From the NCBI GenBank assembly GCA_029556045.1, contig JAKQGS010000491.1, positions 1 to 14,390 on the forward strand: a stretch of 14,390 nt of DNA. Direction: 5' to 3'. The notes beneath the pieces were generated by a model, which had not been told where the DNA came from, searched no databases, and was given only the letters and a program-made list of their open reading frames with translations. Positions within the stretch are counted from its first letter, which is position 1. Every line of letters starts with the position of its first letter. Below, piece after piece: positions 1-6,588 of this stretch. The stretch comes from Pseudomonadota bacterium (GTDB taxonomy: Bacteria; Bdellovibrionota; Oligoflexia; Oligoflexales; Oligoflexaceae). Both the position numbers and the translations under genes were made by a program.

Positions 1-380
1 CCACCATTCTGGATCAGGTGCAAACGGGGTGGGAGTGTTACGAGACGGAGATCTTTGGACCGGTGCTGTCGATCATCCGTGTGAGCTCCCTATCCGATGC
101 GATGCGTCTGGAAAGAGAGTCCCGGTATGGCAACGCCACATCGGTTTTTACCACCAGCGGTGCAGTGGCTCAATACGTGGCCCACCATGCCAGCAATGGC
201 ATGGTGGGGATCAACATTGGCGTTCCGGTTCCCCGCGAGCCGTTTTCCTTTGGGGGCAGCAAAGACTCTAAATTTGGGCATGGTGACATCACAGGCCCAT
301 CCAGCGTCTATTTCTGGAGTCAGATCAAAAAAATCACAACCAAGTGGTCCATCGAAAAAGACCAAAATTGGATGAGTTGA
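1..380 (+). CDS. mmsA: Methylmalonate/malonate-semialdehyde dehydrogenase (acylating), C-terminal part
   Basis: Partial gene entering from the left. The reading frame is open from base 3 and stops with TGA at 378-380, leaving 125 residues of a family usually near 490-500. The first residues (TILDQVQTGWECYETEIFGPVL) fit the EIFGPVL block of aldehyde dehydrogenases. GMVGINIGVPVPREPFSFGG followed by KDSKFG is the signature of the CoA-acylating MmsA branch rather than of general NAD aldehyde dehydrogenases. The nucleophilic Cys lies upstream of the window and cannot be checked. MmsA enzymes oxidise malonate or methylmalonate semialdehyde with CoA and NAD to acetyl-CoA or propionyl-CoA plus CO2. 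The next gene starts 13 nt after the stop, so they are probably co-transcribed. With the URC-type genes downstream, the likely substrate is malonate semialdehyde from uracil (inference). Confidence 0.9.
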   Translation, partial: TILDQVQTGWECYETEIFGPVLSIIRVSSLSDAMRLERESRYGNATSVFTTSGAVAQYVAHHASNGMVGINIGVPVPREPFSFGGSKDSKFGHGDITGPSSVYFWSQIKKITTKWSIEKDQNWMS

Positions 381-393
381 AAGGGTTCACATC

Positions 394-1644
394 ATGGGCG
401 AGAAAAAATTAAACCATATTATTCTGACCTCGCACCCTTCCGAAGGTCACGAGCGCCCCCCGGAAATCACCTGGGGTGCAGCCACCGCCAAACGACGGGG
501 ACCGGTCATTGCCACCACCGGTCACAAGGATCACCGCAACGTGATCGGCACCCACAGTGGCCCATATATGGTCTATCGTGCCTTGGCGGTGGCTGCGGGC
601 AAACTGGATCCTTACCACCGTCCGGACCTGACCAATACGGCACCCGCTGTCACGTTAGGCCCCCACGCAACCTGGAAGGATCCCCGCAAAATCGTATCGC
701 TGGATCCCTATGGAGCGATGGTGGGAGAGGTCTTCAAAGAACACCTCGATCAGGGGTTCGATATTCGTCCGACGATCGCCATCACCCAGGCTCATATCGA
801 AATTCCGGAGTTTAAGGAGGGTATGCGCACAGGGCGATTAAAGCCAGACGGCGAAATCCTCTTAAAGGATGGATCCATCGTGGTGACCAAAATCGCCATT
901 GAGCCGGTTTGGTATTTGCCAGGCGTCGCTGAACGCTTTGATGTGGATGAATCAACCCTGCGCCGCTGCCTGTTCGAGCACACCGGCGGTATGTTTCCTG
1001 AATTGGTGACGCGCCCCGACCTCAACGTGCTGTTGCCACCGATAGGTGGTAATACGATCTATCTCTTTGGCAACCCCAAGTATCTCGGCCAATCCGGCAA
1101 ACGTGTAACTTGCCGTGTGCATGATGAATGCAACGGTTCCGATGTCTTTGGATCCGACATCTGCACCTGTCGCCCCTACCTGACCCATGGCATCGAGATG
1201 TGCATTGAAGAAGCCCAAAACGATGGGATTGGCATCATCGTTTATAACCGCAAAGAGGGCCGTGCCCTGGGGGAAGTCACCAAGTTTTTGGTTTACAACG
1301 CCCGCAAGCGGGCGAAAGGCGGCGATACGGCGGAATCCTATTTTGAGCGCACCGAATGTGTGGCCGGGGTGCAGGACATGCGTTTTCAGGAGTTAATGCC
1401 AGACCCTCTACATTGGCTGGGGGTCACCCGGATCGATCGTTTTGTCTCCATGAGTAATATGAAATACGATGCGCTGGTGGGGGCCGGCATCAAGGTCAAG
1501 GATCGCATCAGTATTCCCGATGAACTGATCCCGGCGGATGCGTCGGTGGAGATGGAGGCCAAAAAAGCCGCCGGCTATTTCACGCCCACCAAACCCAAAA
1601 ACAAGAAAGACCTGAAACAGGTCAAAGGACGTAAACTTGACTAA
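394..1644 (+). CDS. urc1: GTP cyclohydrolase II-like protein of the uracil catabolism (URC1) type
   Basis: 416 residues, about twice the length of ordinary RibA (about 200). Residues 1-225 are an extension with no RibA counterpart. Residues 235-395 carry the GTP cyclohydrolase II fold. The zinc cysteines are C246, C257 and C259, with the same spacing as E. coli RibA C54/C65/C67, within HDECNGSDVFGSDICTC. YNRKEGRALGE (284-294) replaces YHRQEGRNIGL. Y301 and R330 align with RibA Y105 and R128, so the catalytic core looks intact. Long RibA-like proteins next to DUF1688 and UPRT are the URC1 family, required for uracil catabolism in Lachancea kluyveri; the exact reaction is unsettled, probably opening of the pyrimidine ring of a uracil nucleotide (inference). 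ATG at 394 has AAGGG at 381-385. A riboflavin role is less likely because no other rib gene is nearby. Confidence 0.88.
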   Translation: MGEKKLNHIILTSHPSEGHERPPEITWGAATAKRRGPVIATTGHKDHRNVIGTHSGPYMVYRALAVAAGKLDPYHRPDLTNTAPAVTLGPHATWKDPRKIVSLDPYGAMVGEVFKEHLDQGFDIRPTIAITQAHIEIPEFKEGMRTGRLKPDGEILLKDGSIVVTKIAIEPVWYLPGVAERFDVDESTLRRCLFEHTGGMFPELVTRPDLNVLLPPIGGNTIYLFGNPKYLGQSGKRVTCRVHDECNGSDVFGSDICTCRPYLTHGIEMCIEEAQNDGIGIIVYNRKEGRALGEVTKFLVYNARKRAKGGDTAESYFERTECVAGVQDMRFQELMPDPLHWLGVTRIDRFVSMSNMKYDALVGAGIKVKDRISIPDELIPADASVEMEAKKAAGYFTPTKPKNKKDLKQVKGRKLD

Positions 1645-2896
1645 TTCCGCTGCGCAACTCCAGCCGACCTGGTCTGCTCCGGTTCAATATCTGCTCTCAC
1701 CGGAGGCGGTCCGGGAGCGTTGCCAGCAAATTTTAGCCCATGGCAAGCAGGATCGGCTTCTCCATCTGCGCCTGGATCCCACCCGCTGGGATCACTGTGT
1801 GGATTATGTCGCGGCGGAAATTAAAAACAACTATCCCAATCTGGATATCCCCTATCATAGCCGTTTCCGCCATTTCACCATCGCCGGTCAGGATCGGTGG
1901 GCGCCCTTGCAGCACAGCTGGTCCAACCTACCCCCATTGGAACGGGGACGCCGGGCCTTTGAACTGGTTATGGTGAGTGTTTTGCTTGATGCGGGGGCAG
2001 GTCCTCACTGGCGGTTTCGCGATACGGTCTCGGGAACCCTGATCGGCAGGTCCGAAGGTCTGGCCCTGGCCAGTCTGGAATTTTTTACATCAGGACTATG
2101 TGCCAACGATTCCAAGGATCCCACCGCTTTGAGTGCGACAAAACTACAGCAACTCCAAGAGGCGGATTTGGCCGGGATCATGCAGGTCAGCCCAAGCAAT
2201 CCCCTGGTGGGTCTGACCGGACGGACCCGGCTTCTCAATCAGTTGGGCGAAGCGGCCGACTGCCACCCCGATATTTTTACCCGCGCCGGCATCACGCGAC
2301 TGGGCCACCTTTTTGATTATCTTGTGAATCAGGCTCAAGGCCGGCAATTGCCAGCCCAGTCGGTTTTGATTGCGGTTCTCCAGGCTTTAGGGAACATCTG
2401 GCCCGGCCGCATCGTGATGGATGGCATCAATCTCGGGGATTGCTGGCGGCACCCACTGATTGAAGCGGATGACGAAAGCAAAGGCCTGATACCCTTCCAC
2501 AAGCTTTCACAGTGGCTGGCTTACTCCCTGATGGAACCTCTGGAGTCTCATGGCATCAGTATCACCGGGATGGACCAGCTGACGGGCCTTGCAGAATACC
2601 GGAATGGTGGGCTGTTTGTGGATTTGGGTGTCATCACCCTCAAACGTCCCGAAGACTGGGGGCAAGCCCATGAGGGTTCGTCACCCCTGGTGGTGGAATG
2701 GCGGGCTCTCACCGTCGCGTTATTGGATGACTTGGCGGGACATATCCGCAAAAAACTCAATTTGTCCTCTGCGGCATTCCCCCTCGTGAAGCTCCTGCAG
2801 GGAGGCACATGGACCGCGGGCCGCAGGATTGCCACGCAGAAGCGTCCGGATGCCTCACCACCTCTGAGCATCATCAGCGACGGCACCCTCTTTTAA
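1637..2896 (+). CDS. urc4: DUF1688 family protein (URC4-type uracil catabolism protein)
   Basis: 419 residues, the usual size for DUF1688. Family landmarks: RCQQILAHG near 28, HLRLDPTRWDHCVDYVAAEI near 43-62, the block YPNLDIPYHSRFRHF at 66-80, and LIGRSEGLALASLEFF near 135-150. It is soluble, with no signal peptide or membrane segment. The start is TTG at 1637, which overlaps the urc1 stop by 8 nt. A good AAAGGA (1624-1629) sits 7 nt upstream, inside urc1, so the two proteins are probably translationally coupled. In L. kluyveri URC4 is essential for growth on uracil as nitrogen source, and urc4 mutants accumulate ribosylurea, so the protein may act on ribosylurea or its phosphate to release urea. 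That chemistry is knowledge of the yeast family extended here by inference. The start could be misjudged, since the first in-frame ATG lies far inside the conserved region. Confidence 0.88.
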   Translation: MTNSAAQLQPTWSAPVQYLLSPEAVRERCQQILAHGKQDRLLHLRLDPTRWDHCVDYVAAEIKNNYPNLDIPYHSRFRHFTIAGQDRWAPLQHSWSNLPPLERGRRAFELVMVSVLLDAGAGPHWRFRDTVSGTLIGRSEGLALASLEFFTSGLCANDSKDPTALSATKLQQLQEADLAGIMQVSPSNPLVGLTGRTRLLNQLGEAADCHPDIFTRAGITRLGHLFDYLVNQAQGRQLPAQSVLIAVLQALGNIWPGRIVMDGINLGDCWRHPLIEADDESKGLIPFHKLSQWLAYSLMEPLESHGISITGMDQLTGLAEYRNGGLFVDLGVITLKRPEDWGQAHEGSSPLVVEWRALTVALLDDLAGHIRKKLNLSSAAFPLVKLLQGGTWTAGRRIATQKRPDASPPLSIISDGTLF

Positions 2897-2933
2897 CAGC
2901 GCACACCCCTAAAATGGGAAAATCGAGACGAGA

Positions 2934-2971
2934 TCCGGCAGGGCACAGTGCCGGAGCCTATCTTTTATTTT
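2934..2971 (+). terminator. Possible rho-independent terminator after the urc4 gene
   Basis: A 7-bp perfect stem TCCGGCA (2934-2940) / TGCCGGA (2949-2955) with an 8-nt loop is followed by a T-rich stretch (2960-2971, TCTTTTATTTTT). It sits 38 nt after the urc4 stop in the 151-nt gap before the UPRT gene. It may end the urc1-urc4 transcript or attenuate readthrough into UPRT. The T tract starts a few bases late, so this is a weak call. Confidence 0.4.
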
Positions 2972-3047
2972 TCGTTCCTCAGTCTCCTCAATCCATGTAT
3001 GCTAAGCGACAATTCATCATCATAATTATACGGAGAGATCACCCTCT

Positions 3048-3695
3048 ATGGCCAAAAGTGCTTCGTCTAAAATGGTTACCGTCGTCAACCATCCGTTGGT
3101 TCAACACAAACTGACCCTCATGCGGGACAAAAACACCAGCAGCAATATCTTTCGCCAACTGTTAAAAGAGATCAGCATGCTATTGGCCTATGAAGTCACC
3201 CGTGACCTCAAGGTAACCCAAACCACCATCCAAACTCCACTGGCCAAGATGAAAGCCCCGACCGTTGACTGCGAGCATCTCAATCTGATCTCCATCCTAC
3301 GGGCCGGTAACGGGCTTTTGGATGGCATATTGGAGTTGATACCCACCGCCCGCGTTGGCCATATCGGCCTCTATCGAGAACCCAAATCCCTGATGCCGGT
3401 GGAGTATTATTTCAAGATTCCCCCCGAATCCCAGAAGAGCCATTTCATTCTGGTGGATCCTATGCTGGCCACCGGTCATTCAGCGGTGGCGGCCGTCAAC
3501 CGCCTCAAGGAAAAGAAACCCAAGTCCATCAAGTTCATGTGCCTCCTCGGCGCCCCCGAAGGTGTGAGGGAGTTTCACAAACACCACCCAGACGTGCCGA
3601 TCTTTTCCGCTGCCATCGATAAGAAGCTGAACAACCACGGTTATATCATGCCAGGGCTCGGTGATGCCGGCGATCGCATTTACGGGACGAAATAG
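3048..3695 (+). CDS. upp: Uracil phosphoribosyltransferase
   Basis: 215 residues, against about 208 for the family, and collinear with it throughout. [18 protein letters not shown] (15-32), [14 protein letters not shown] (41-54), [20 protein letters not shown] (81-100), [10 protein letters not shown] (101-110) and the C-terminal uracil-binding [13 protein letters not shown] (198-210) are all present. The PRPP loop is [11 protein letters not shown] (136-146). The enzyme makes UMP and pyrophosphate from uracil and PRPP in the cytoplasm. ATG at 3048 has GGAGAG at 3032-3037. It lies 151 nt downstream of the DUF1688 gene on the same strand. In the URC pathway a UPRT (URC6) supplies the nucleotide that the URC1/URC4 proteins act on, so this copy may serve catabolism, salvage or both; whether another upp exists in the genome would help decide. 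Confidence 0.96.
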   Translation: MAKSASSKMVTVVNHPLVQHKLTLMRDKNTSSNIFRQLLKEISMLLAYEVTRDLKVTQTTIQTPLAKMKAPTVDCEHLNLISILRAGNGLLDGILELIPTARVGHIGLYREPKSLMPVEYYFKIPPESQKSHFILVDPMLATGHSAVAAVNRLKEKKPKSIKFMCLLGAPEGVREFHKHHPDVPIFSAAIDKKLNNHGYIMPGLGDAGDRIYGTK

Positions 3696-3697
3696 CA

Positions 3698-3713
3698 GGT
3701 CTCAACCGAGACC
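3698..3713 (+). terminator. Short hairpin just after upp, possible transcription stop
   Basis: Perfect 6-bp inverted repeat GGTCTC (3698-3703) / GAGACC (3708-3713) with a 4-nt loop, 2 nt after the upp stop codon. No U-run follows, so intrinsic termination is uncertain; it may only protect the 3' end of the mRNA. The remaining bases up to about 3880 contain no gene I can recognise. Confidence 0.3.
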
Positions 3714-3880
3714 CTTCTGCGGCGCCCCTGGGTGACAAGGCGATTGAGCCGTCATCCTGTGGCCTTGGCCGAAGGATCTCCTCACCATATGACGAGGCAT
3801 TTGATCCACCTTGTCGAGATGCCCTTACGTTTGAAAACACCCCATCACGCGCCTGATTGGACTCAATGAGCAAAATAGTC

Positions 3881-3910
3881 TTGACTAGGTATACCTGATG
3901 GCGGTATATC
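3881..3910 (+). promoter_or_regulatory. Promoter with probable HigA operator
   Basis: TTGACT (3881-3886) matches a -35 box, and TATATC (3905-3910) is a fair -10 box at 18-nt spacing. The perfect palindrome GGTATACC (3888-3895) lies between the boxes, and the related GGTATATC (3903-3910) covers the -10. The two copies start 15 nt apart on the same strand, so a bound repressor would block RNA polymerase. HigA-type antitoxins autoregulate through such sites; that this one binds here is inference from position. Confidence 0.55.
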
Positions 3911-3928
3911 CTCATCGGAGGTCACTCA

Positions 3929-4222
3929 ATGGCTATTCAGTCATTCGCCGATAAAGAAACGGAAAAATTCTACAAAGCTGGACGGATCAGCAAAACTACT
4001 GGGTGGCAGTCTTTGGTTAAGATAGCCGCACGAAAACTTGATATTTTGGACTATGCGGTAAATTTGGATGATTTAAAGTCGCCGCCTGGTAACAAACCTG
4101 AAAAACTAAAAGGTGATTTGCGTGGTATGCATAGTATTCGCATCAATGACCAATGGCACATTGTCTTTCGCTGGACCGATGGGGGTCCTGCAGATGTGCA
4201 AATTGTTGACTACCATAAATGA
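3929..4222 (+). CDS. higB: HigB-type toxin (RelE superfamily, plasmid maintenance killer protein)
   Basis: 97 residues, the usual HigB size. Family features: ALRKL-like ARKLDILDYAVNLDDLKSPP (34-53), GN(K/R)xExLKGDLRG (54-66) and the C-terminal SIRINDQWHIVFRW (69-82) and VQIVDYH (90-96). HigB toxins are ribosome-dependent mRNA endonucleases that cut translated messages; the family's basic and aromatic C-terminal residues are present. The start ATG 3929 is preceded by a strong GGAGGT (3917-3922) with 6-nt spacing. The antitoxin gene follows 9 nt downstream. Toxin-first order is typical of hig loci. Base composition is lower in GC than the flanking upp and cupin genes, pointing to acquisition. 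Confidence 0.93.
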   Translation: MAIQSFADKETEKFYKAGRISKTTGWQSLVKIAARKLDILDYAVNLDDLKSPPGNKPEKLKGDLRGMHSIRINDQWHIVFRWTDGGPADVQIVDYHK

Positions 4223-4231
4223 GGTTTTATT

Positions 4232-4522
4232 ATGAGAAAAAGAAGACCTACATCTCCGGGGGAAATTCTGCGTGAGGAGTTTTTGGTACCTCTTGGCATG
4301 ACCCAGAAACAACTCAGTGATCACATATCAGTCGATATCAAGGTTATTAACCGAATTGTGAATGGCCGATCAGCGATTACCCCCTTGGTCGCCTTGAAAC
4401 TCGCTCATGCTTTTAATACTTCGCCGAATTTTTGGCTTAACGCGCAAAATGCTGTTGACTTGTTTGAGGCGGAACAAAAGCTTAAAGCTGCTCCACGAGC
4501 GCTGATTGAAAAAACTGCATGA
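4232..4522 (+). CDS. higA: HigA-type antitoxin, HTH XRE-family regulator
   Basis: 96 residues. It begins with RRPTSPGEILREEFLVPLGM, the classic HigA N-terminus. A helix-turn-helix of the XRE type follows at about 24-61 (TQKQLSDHISVDIKVINRIV then NGRSAITPLVALKLAHAF), then SPNFWLNAQNAVDL, which is the family C-terminal helix. It should neutralise the HigB toxin by direct binding and repress the shared promoter upstream of higB. The start is ATG 4232; TGAGG overlapping the higB stop (4220-4224) serves as ribosome binding site, so translation of the pair is likely coupled. The reading frame stays open for 78 more codons after the TGA at 4520-4522 (see the next entry). Confidence 0.93.
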   Translation: MRKRRPTSPGEILREEFLVPLGMTQKQLSDHISVDIKVINRIVNGRSAITPLVALKLAHAFNTSPNFWLNAQNAVDLFEAEQKLKAAPRALIEKTA

Positions 4523-4759
4523 TCTTTAACTAAAATCGCCAGGTATGGCTTTTCCCAGGATGGGATTGCACGGAGCATAGCCGGTGAAAAAACGGTTGTC
4601 AGTATTGATGCCTCTCAGTTTGATACTAGCTATATTCGTTCTATGGTCTATTTAAGTTTATGGCGGAGGTGTCAAATCCATTCAAGGCGAAAATCTGCTC
4701 ACTTTTACAGACTCCAATATCGACTATGGAGCGCGATATTTAATGAGATGCTGCAATAA
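4523..4759 (+). other. Intergenic stretch with a possible degraded gene fragment
   Basis: After the higA stop the same frame remains open for 78 codons to TAA 4757-4759, with no start codon or ribosome site of its own. It reads TKIARYGFSQDGIARSI, then GEKTVVSIDASQFDTSYIRS. Near 4660 a +1 or -1 shift would continue as SLYGGGVKSIQGENLLTFTD. This looks more protein-like than random and could be the tail of a gene cut by arrival of the toxin-antitoxin pair. I do not recognise the family. Its last 36 bases overlap the 3' end of the opposite-strand ATPase gene. It could also be chance. Confidence 0.3.
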
Positions 4760-5872
4760 AAGGGGGTCAGCCAAATAGTATCCGTCAGACTCTCGATATA
4801 GCACAGCCTCATCTTCCAGCTTCTGCACGACTTTACGGATCCCACTGATTGACAACTTCGACTTGGCAATAAATTCTTTACCCGTGAATTGTTCCACATG
4901 ACCACCTTCATGCGCCAATGCCACCAGCAACTGTTCTTCCGCATTAGTAAAGTGACCAATGTATTCTTCAAAAGAGCCGCTGCGACTTTGTACTAATTTC
5001 GACAATGCCCGATCAATCATAGGACGGGTAATTTCCTGTATTTTATCGCCCCCAAAATCCATAATAGAGTCCGCCAGTCGATTCATTGCTTCGGGAACTC
5101 GTCCCATCAGATCCTGTAAATACCGGGATTGCTCATTATCAATTTTAAGATTCCGATTAAAAAATCGTTCATTGGCGTATTCTGTATATTCATCGTAGGG
5201 AATAAATTGAAGTTCAATGTGGCTTCCCCAATTATAAAATGCGGCATTTGGCCTTGAAAACATTTTTGTAAGCAGGTGTTTTTTTGATCCCAAAATAACG
5301 ACGGGTAAATCAGCTAAAATTGCTTCCATTTCACTGCGTATCACCTCTTCGGCCTCACTGACAAAATGGATGTCTTGAAATTCGTCAAATACCACCAAGA
5401 CTGGAACACCGTGCTGTTGTATCGCTTGTAGTTCCCGAAAAATGGCTGTTATGCTTTTTACTGGAGGTCCATCCAAACCAAGGGAGAGAGCCATTTGTCC
5501 ATCGGGTTCAACTTCAACCCTGGGACGTAAGCGTTTTATAAGATCCAACATTTTATTAAAAATCGTTTTGCCAGGAAAAGCATTCTGATAGGAGGCAGTA
5601 AACGCTGTGCTCAACCGGGATACAATACCGGATATGGATCGAACACCATAGAAGTCAACGTAAAGAAAAAAAACATGCTGCTGATTGCGCATCCAATCCT
5701 GTGCGACGATATTCCGGACCAATGAAGTCTTGCCAAAATTACGCCGACCATAAAGCAAGACCTTATGACTTTTTGAAATCTCATGGAAAAGGCGTTGTCG
5801 TTCTTGGCTGAAATTACAGAAGTCTCTTTCTTCAATTAATGAATCAAATCGAAACGCCTTAAAGTCATTCAT
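4724..5872 (-). CDS. AAA ATPase of the archaeal-type ATPase_2 family, function unknown
   Basis: 382 residues. Walker A is GRRNFGKTS (42-50) and Walker B is VLVVFDEFQD (158-167), with the DE pair at 163-164. LPVVILGSKKHLL (189-201) fits sensor 1, and SRPNAAFYNWGSHIELQFIP (206-225) is the block typical of the ATPase_2/STAND-related group. The C-terminal 80 residues (about 308-370: LLVALAHEGG, then GIRKVVQKLEDEAVL and YYLADPLLLQHL) look like a winged helix-turn-helix. There is no signal peptide or membrane segment. It stands alone on the minus strand and is AT-richer than its neighbours. ATG at 5872 has only a weak AGG upstream. Such ATPases are common in archaea and scattered in bacteria, often near mobile or defence genes, but no function can be assigned. 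A partner gene is not evident. Confidence 0.85.
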   Translation of the reverse strand: MNDFKAFRFDSLIEERDFCNFSQERQRLFHEISKSHKVLLYGRRNFGKTSLVRNIVAQDWMRNQQHVFFLYVDFYGVRSISGIVSRLSTAFTASYQNAFPGKTIFNKMLDLIKRLRPRVEVEPDGQMALSLGLDGPPVKSITAIFRELQAIQQHGVPVLVVFDEFQDIHFVSEAEEVIRSEMEAILADLPVVILGSKKHLLTKMFSRPNAAFYNWGSHIELQFIPYDEYTEYANERFFNRNLKIDNEQSRYLQDLMGRVPEAMNRLADSIMDFGGDKIQEITRPMIDRALSKLVQSRSGSFEEYIGHFTNAEEQLLVALAHEGGHVEQFTGKEFIAKSKLSISGIRKVVQKLEDEAVLYRESDGYYLADPLLLQHLIKYRAP

Positions 5873-6095
5873 GAAAACCTGCTGTTTTTATTAGTTAAAT
5901 TTAGTTACATGTGCACCGATGTCATATACACTATTAGTATACATTCTAGCAGGATTTTCAACAATCCGTTCCCTGCATTCTGATAAATCGTGTTGGATTT
6001 TTTGTCCGCCGCCTATTGGTTTTTGGTAGGAAAAGATACCATCTTCGAGGGAAGCTGGCCAAGATCGACCACCTTTACGGAGACGTATTAAAGAT
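5873..6095. other. Divergent intergenic region between the ATPase and cupin genes
   Basis: 223 nt, AT-rich near the ATPase. It should hold promoters for both genes, since they diverge. The only structure seen is a small inverted repeat TATAC (5925-5929) / GTATA (5937-5941) with a 7-nt spacer, which resembles part of the GTATAC core at the higBA promoter. No convincing -35/-10 pair was found, and no gene. Confidence 0.3.
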
Positions 6096-6575
6096 ATGAG
6101 CGAAAAATCATACCCGATTGCCATCCATGCGGCAGACGCTGCTCCTCGCACGAAGCCGTCTATATATCCCGAGCCTTTTGCCTCCATGATGACAAAACGC
6201 GTCAAACGGACTCTCGGAGATCTTTTTGGACTGACGAATTTCGGGGTGAATTTGGTGCGACTTTCACCGGGGGGTGTTTCCTCACTGCGACATGCCCATC
6301 GCACGCAGGATGAGTTTATTTATGTTTTGGAAGGTCTTCCCACCCTGCATACCGACGAGGGGAAAACTAAACTGTCTCCAGGGATGTGTGCGGGCTTTAA
6401 GGCAGCAACAGGAAACGCCCACCGTTTGATCAACGAATCCGATGCCGATGTGGTTTATTTGGAAGTGGGAGATCGCAGCCCTGACGACGAGACCAGTTAT
6501 CCCGATGATGATATCAAAGCTGATTTTGTAGATAGGCAGTGGCGCTTTAGCCATAAGGATGGCCGTCCTTACTGA
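6096..6575 (+). CDS. Cupin domain protein
   Basis: 159 residues. A single cupin barrel spans about 45-125. FGLTNFGVNLVRLSPGG (44-60) leads to motif 1, RHAHRTQDEFIYVLEG (65-80), with metal ligands H66, H68 and E73. Motif 2 supplies H109 in GNAHRLINES (106-115). YLEVGDRSPDDETSYPDDDI (121-140) and WRFSHKDGRPY at the C-terminus are typical of a widespread small-cupin family, sometimes annotated as transcriptional-regulator-like or sugar-binding, with no fixed function. It probably binds a divalent metal in the cytoplasm. ATG 6096 has GGAGA at 6079-6083, a rather long spacing of 12 nt. The stop codon sits inside a perfect inverted repeat, and the convergent heptosyltransferase gene ends 13 nt further on. 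Confidence 0.85.
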   Translation: MSEKSYPIAIHAADAAPRTKPSIYPEPFASMMTKRVKRTLGDLFGLTNFGVNLVRLSPGGVSSLRHAHRTQDEFIYVLEGLPTLHTDEGKTKLSPGMCAGFKAATGNAHRLINESDADVVYLEVGDRSPDDETSYPDDDIKADFVDRQWRFSHKDGRPY

Positions 6576-6582
6576 GGACGGC
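6562..6582. terminator. Perfect inverted repeat over the cupin stop codon, at a convergent gene junction
   Basis: GCCGTCCT (6562-6569) / AGGACGGC (6575-6582) form an 8-bp perfect stem with a 5-nt loop (TACTG) that contains the first two bases of the cupin TGA. The opposing waaF-like gene ends at 6589, so the hairpin could stop or stabilise transcripts from both sides. No U-tract follows on either strand, so it may not be an intrinsic terminator. Confidence 0.45.
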
Positions 6583-6588
6583 GATGCC

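Noticed and set aside
394..1644. Riboflavin biosynthesis GTP cyclohydrolase II (ribA)
   Set aside because: The double length, altered EGR motif region and DUF1688/UPRT neighbours fit the URC1 group better.
3646..3915. Minus-strand open frame of 89 codons between upp and higB
   Set aside because: It starts inside the higBA promoter, ends inside upp, and is low in protein-like features.
5891..6304. Minus-strand open frame of 137 codons opposite the start of the cupin gene
   Set aside because: It overlaps the cupin gene antisense and has no motif; the cupin reading is well supported.
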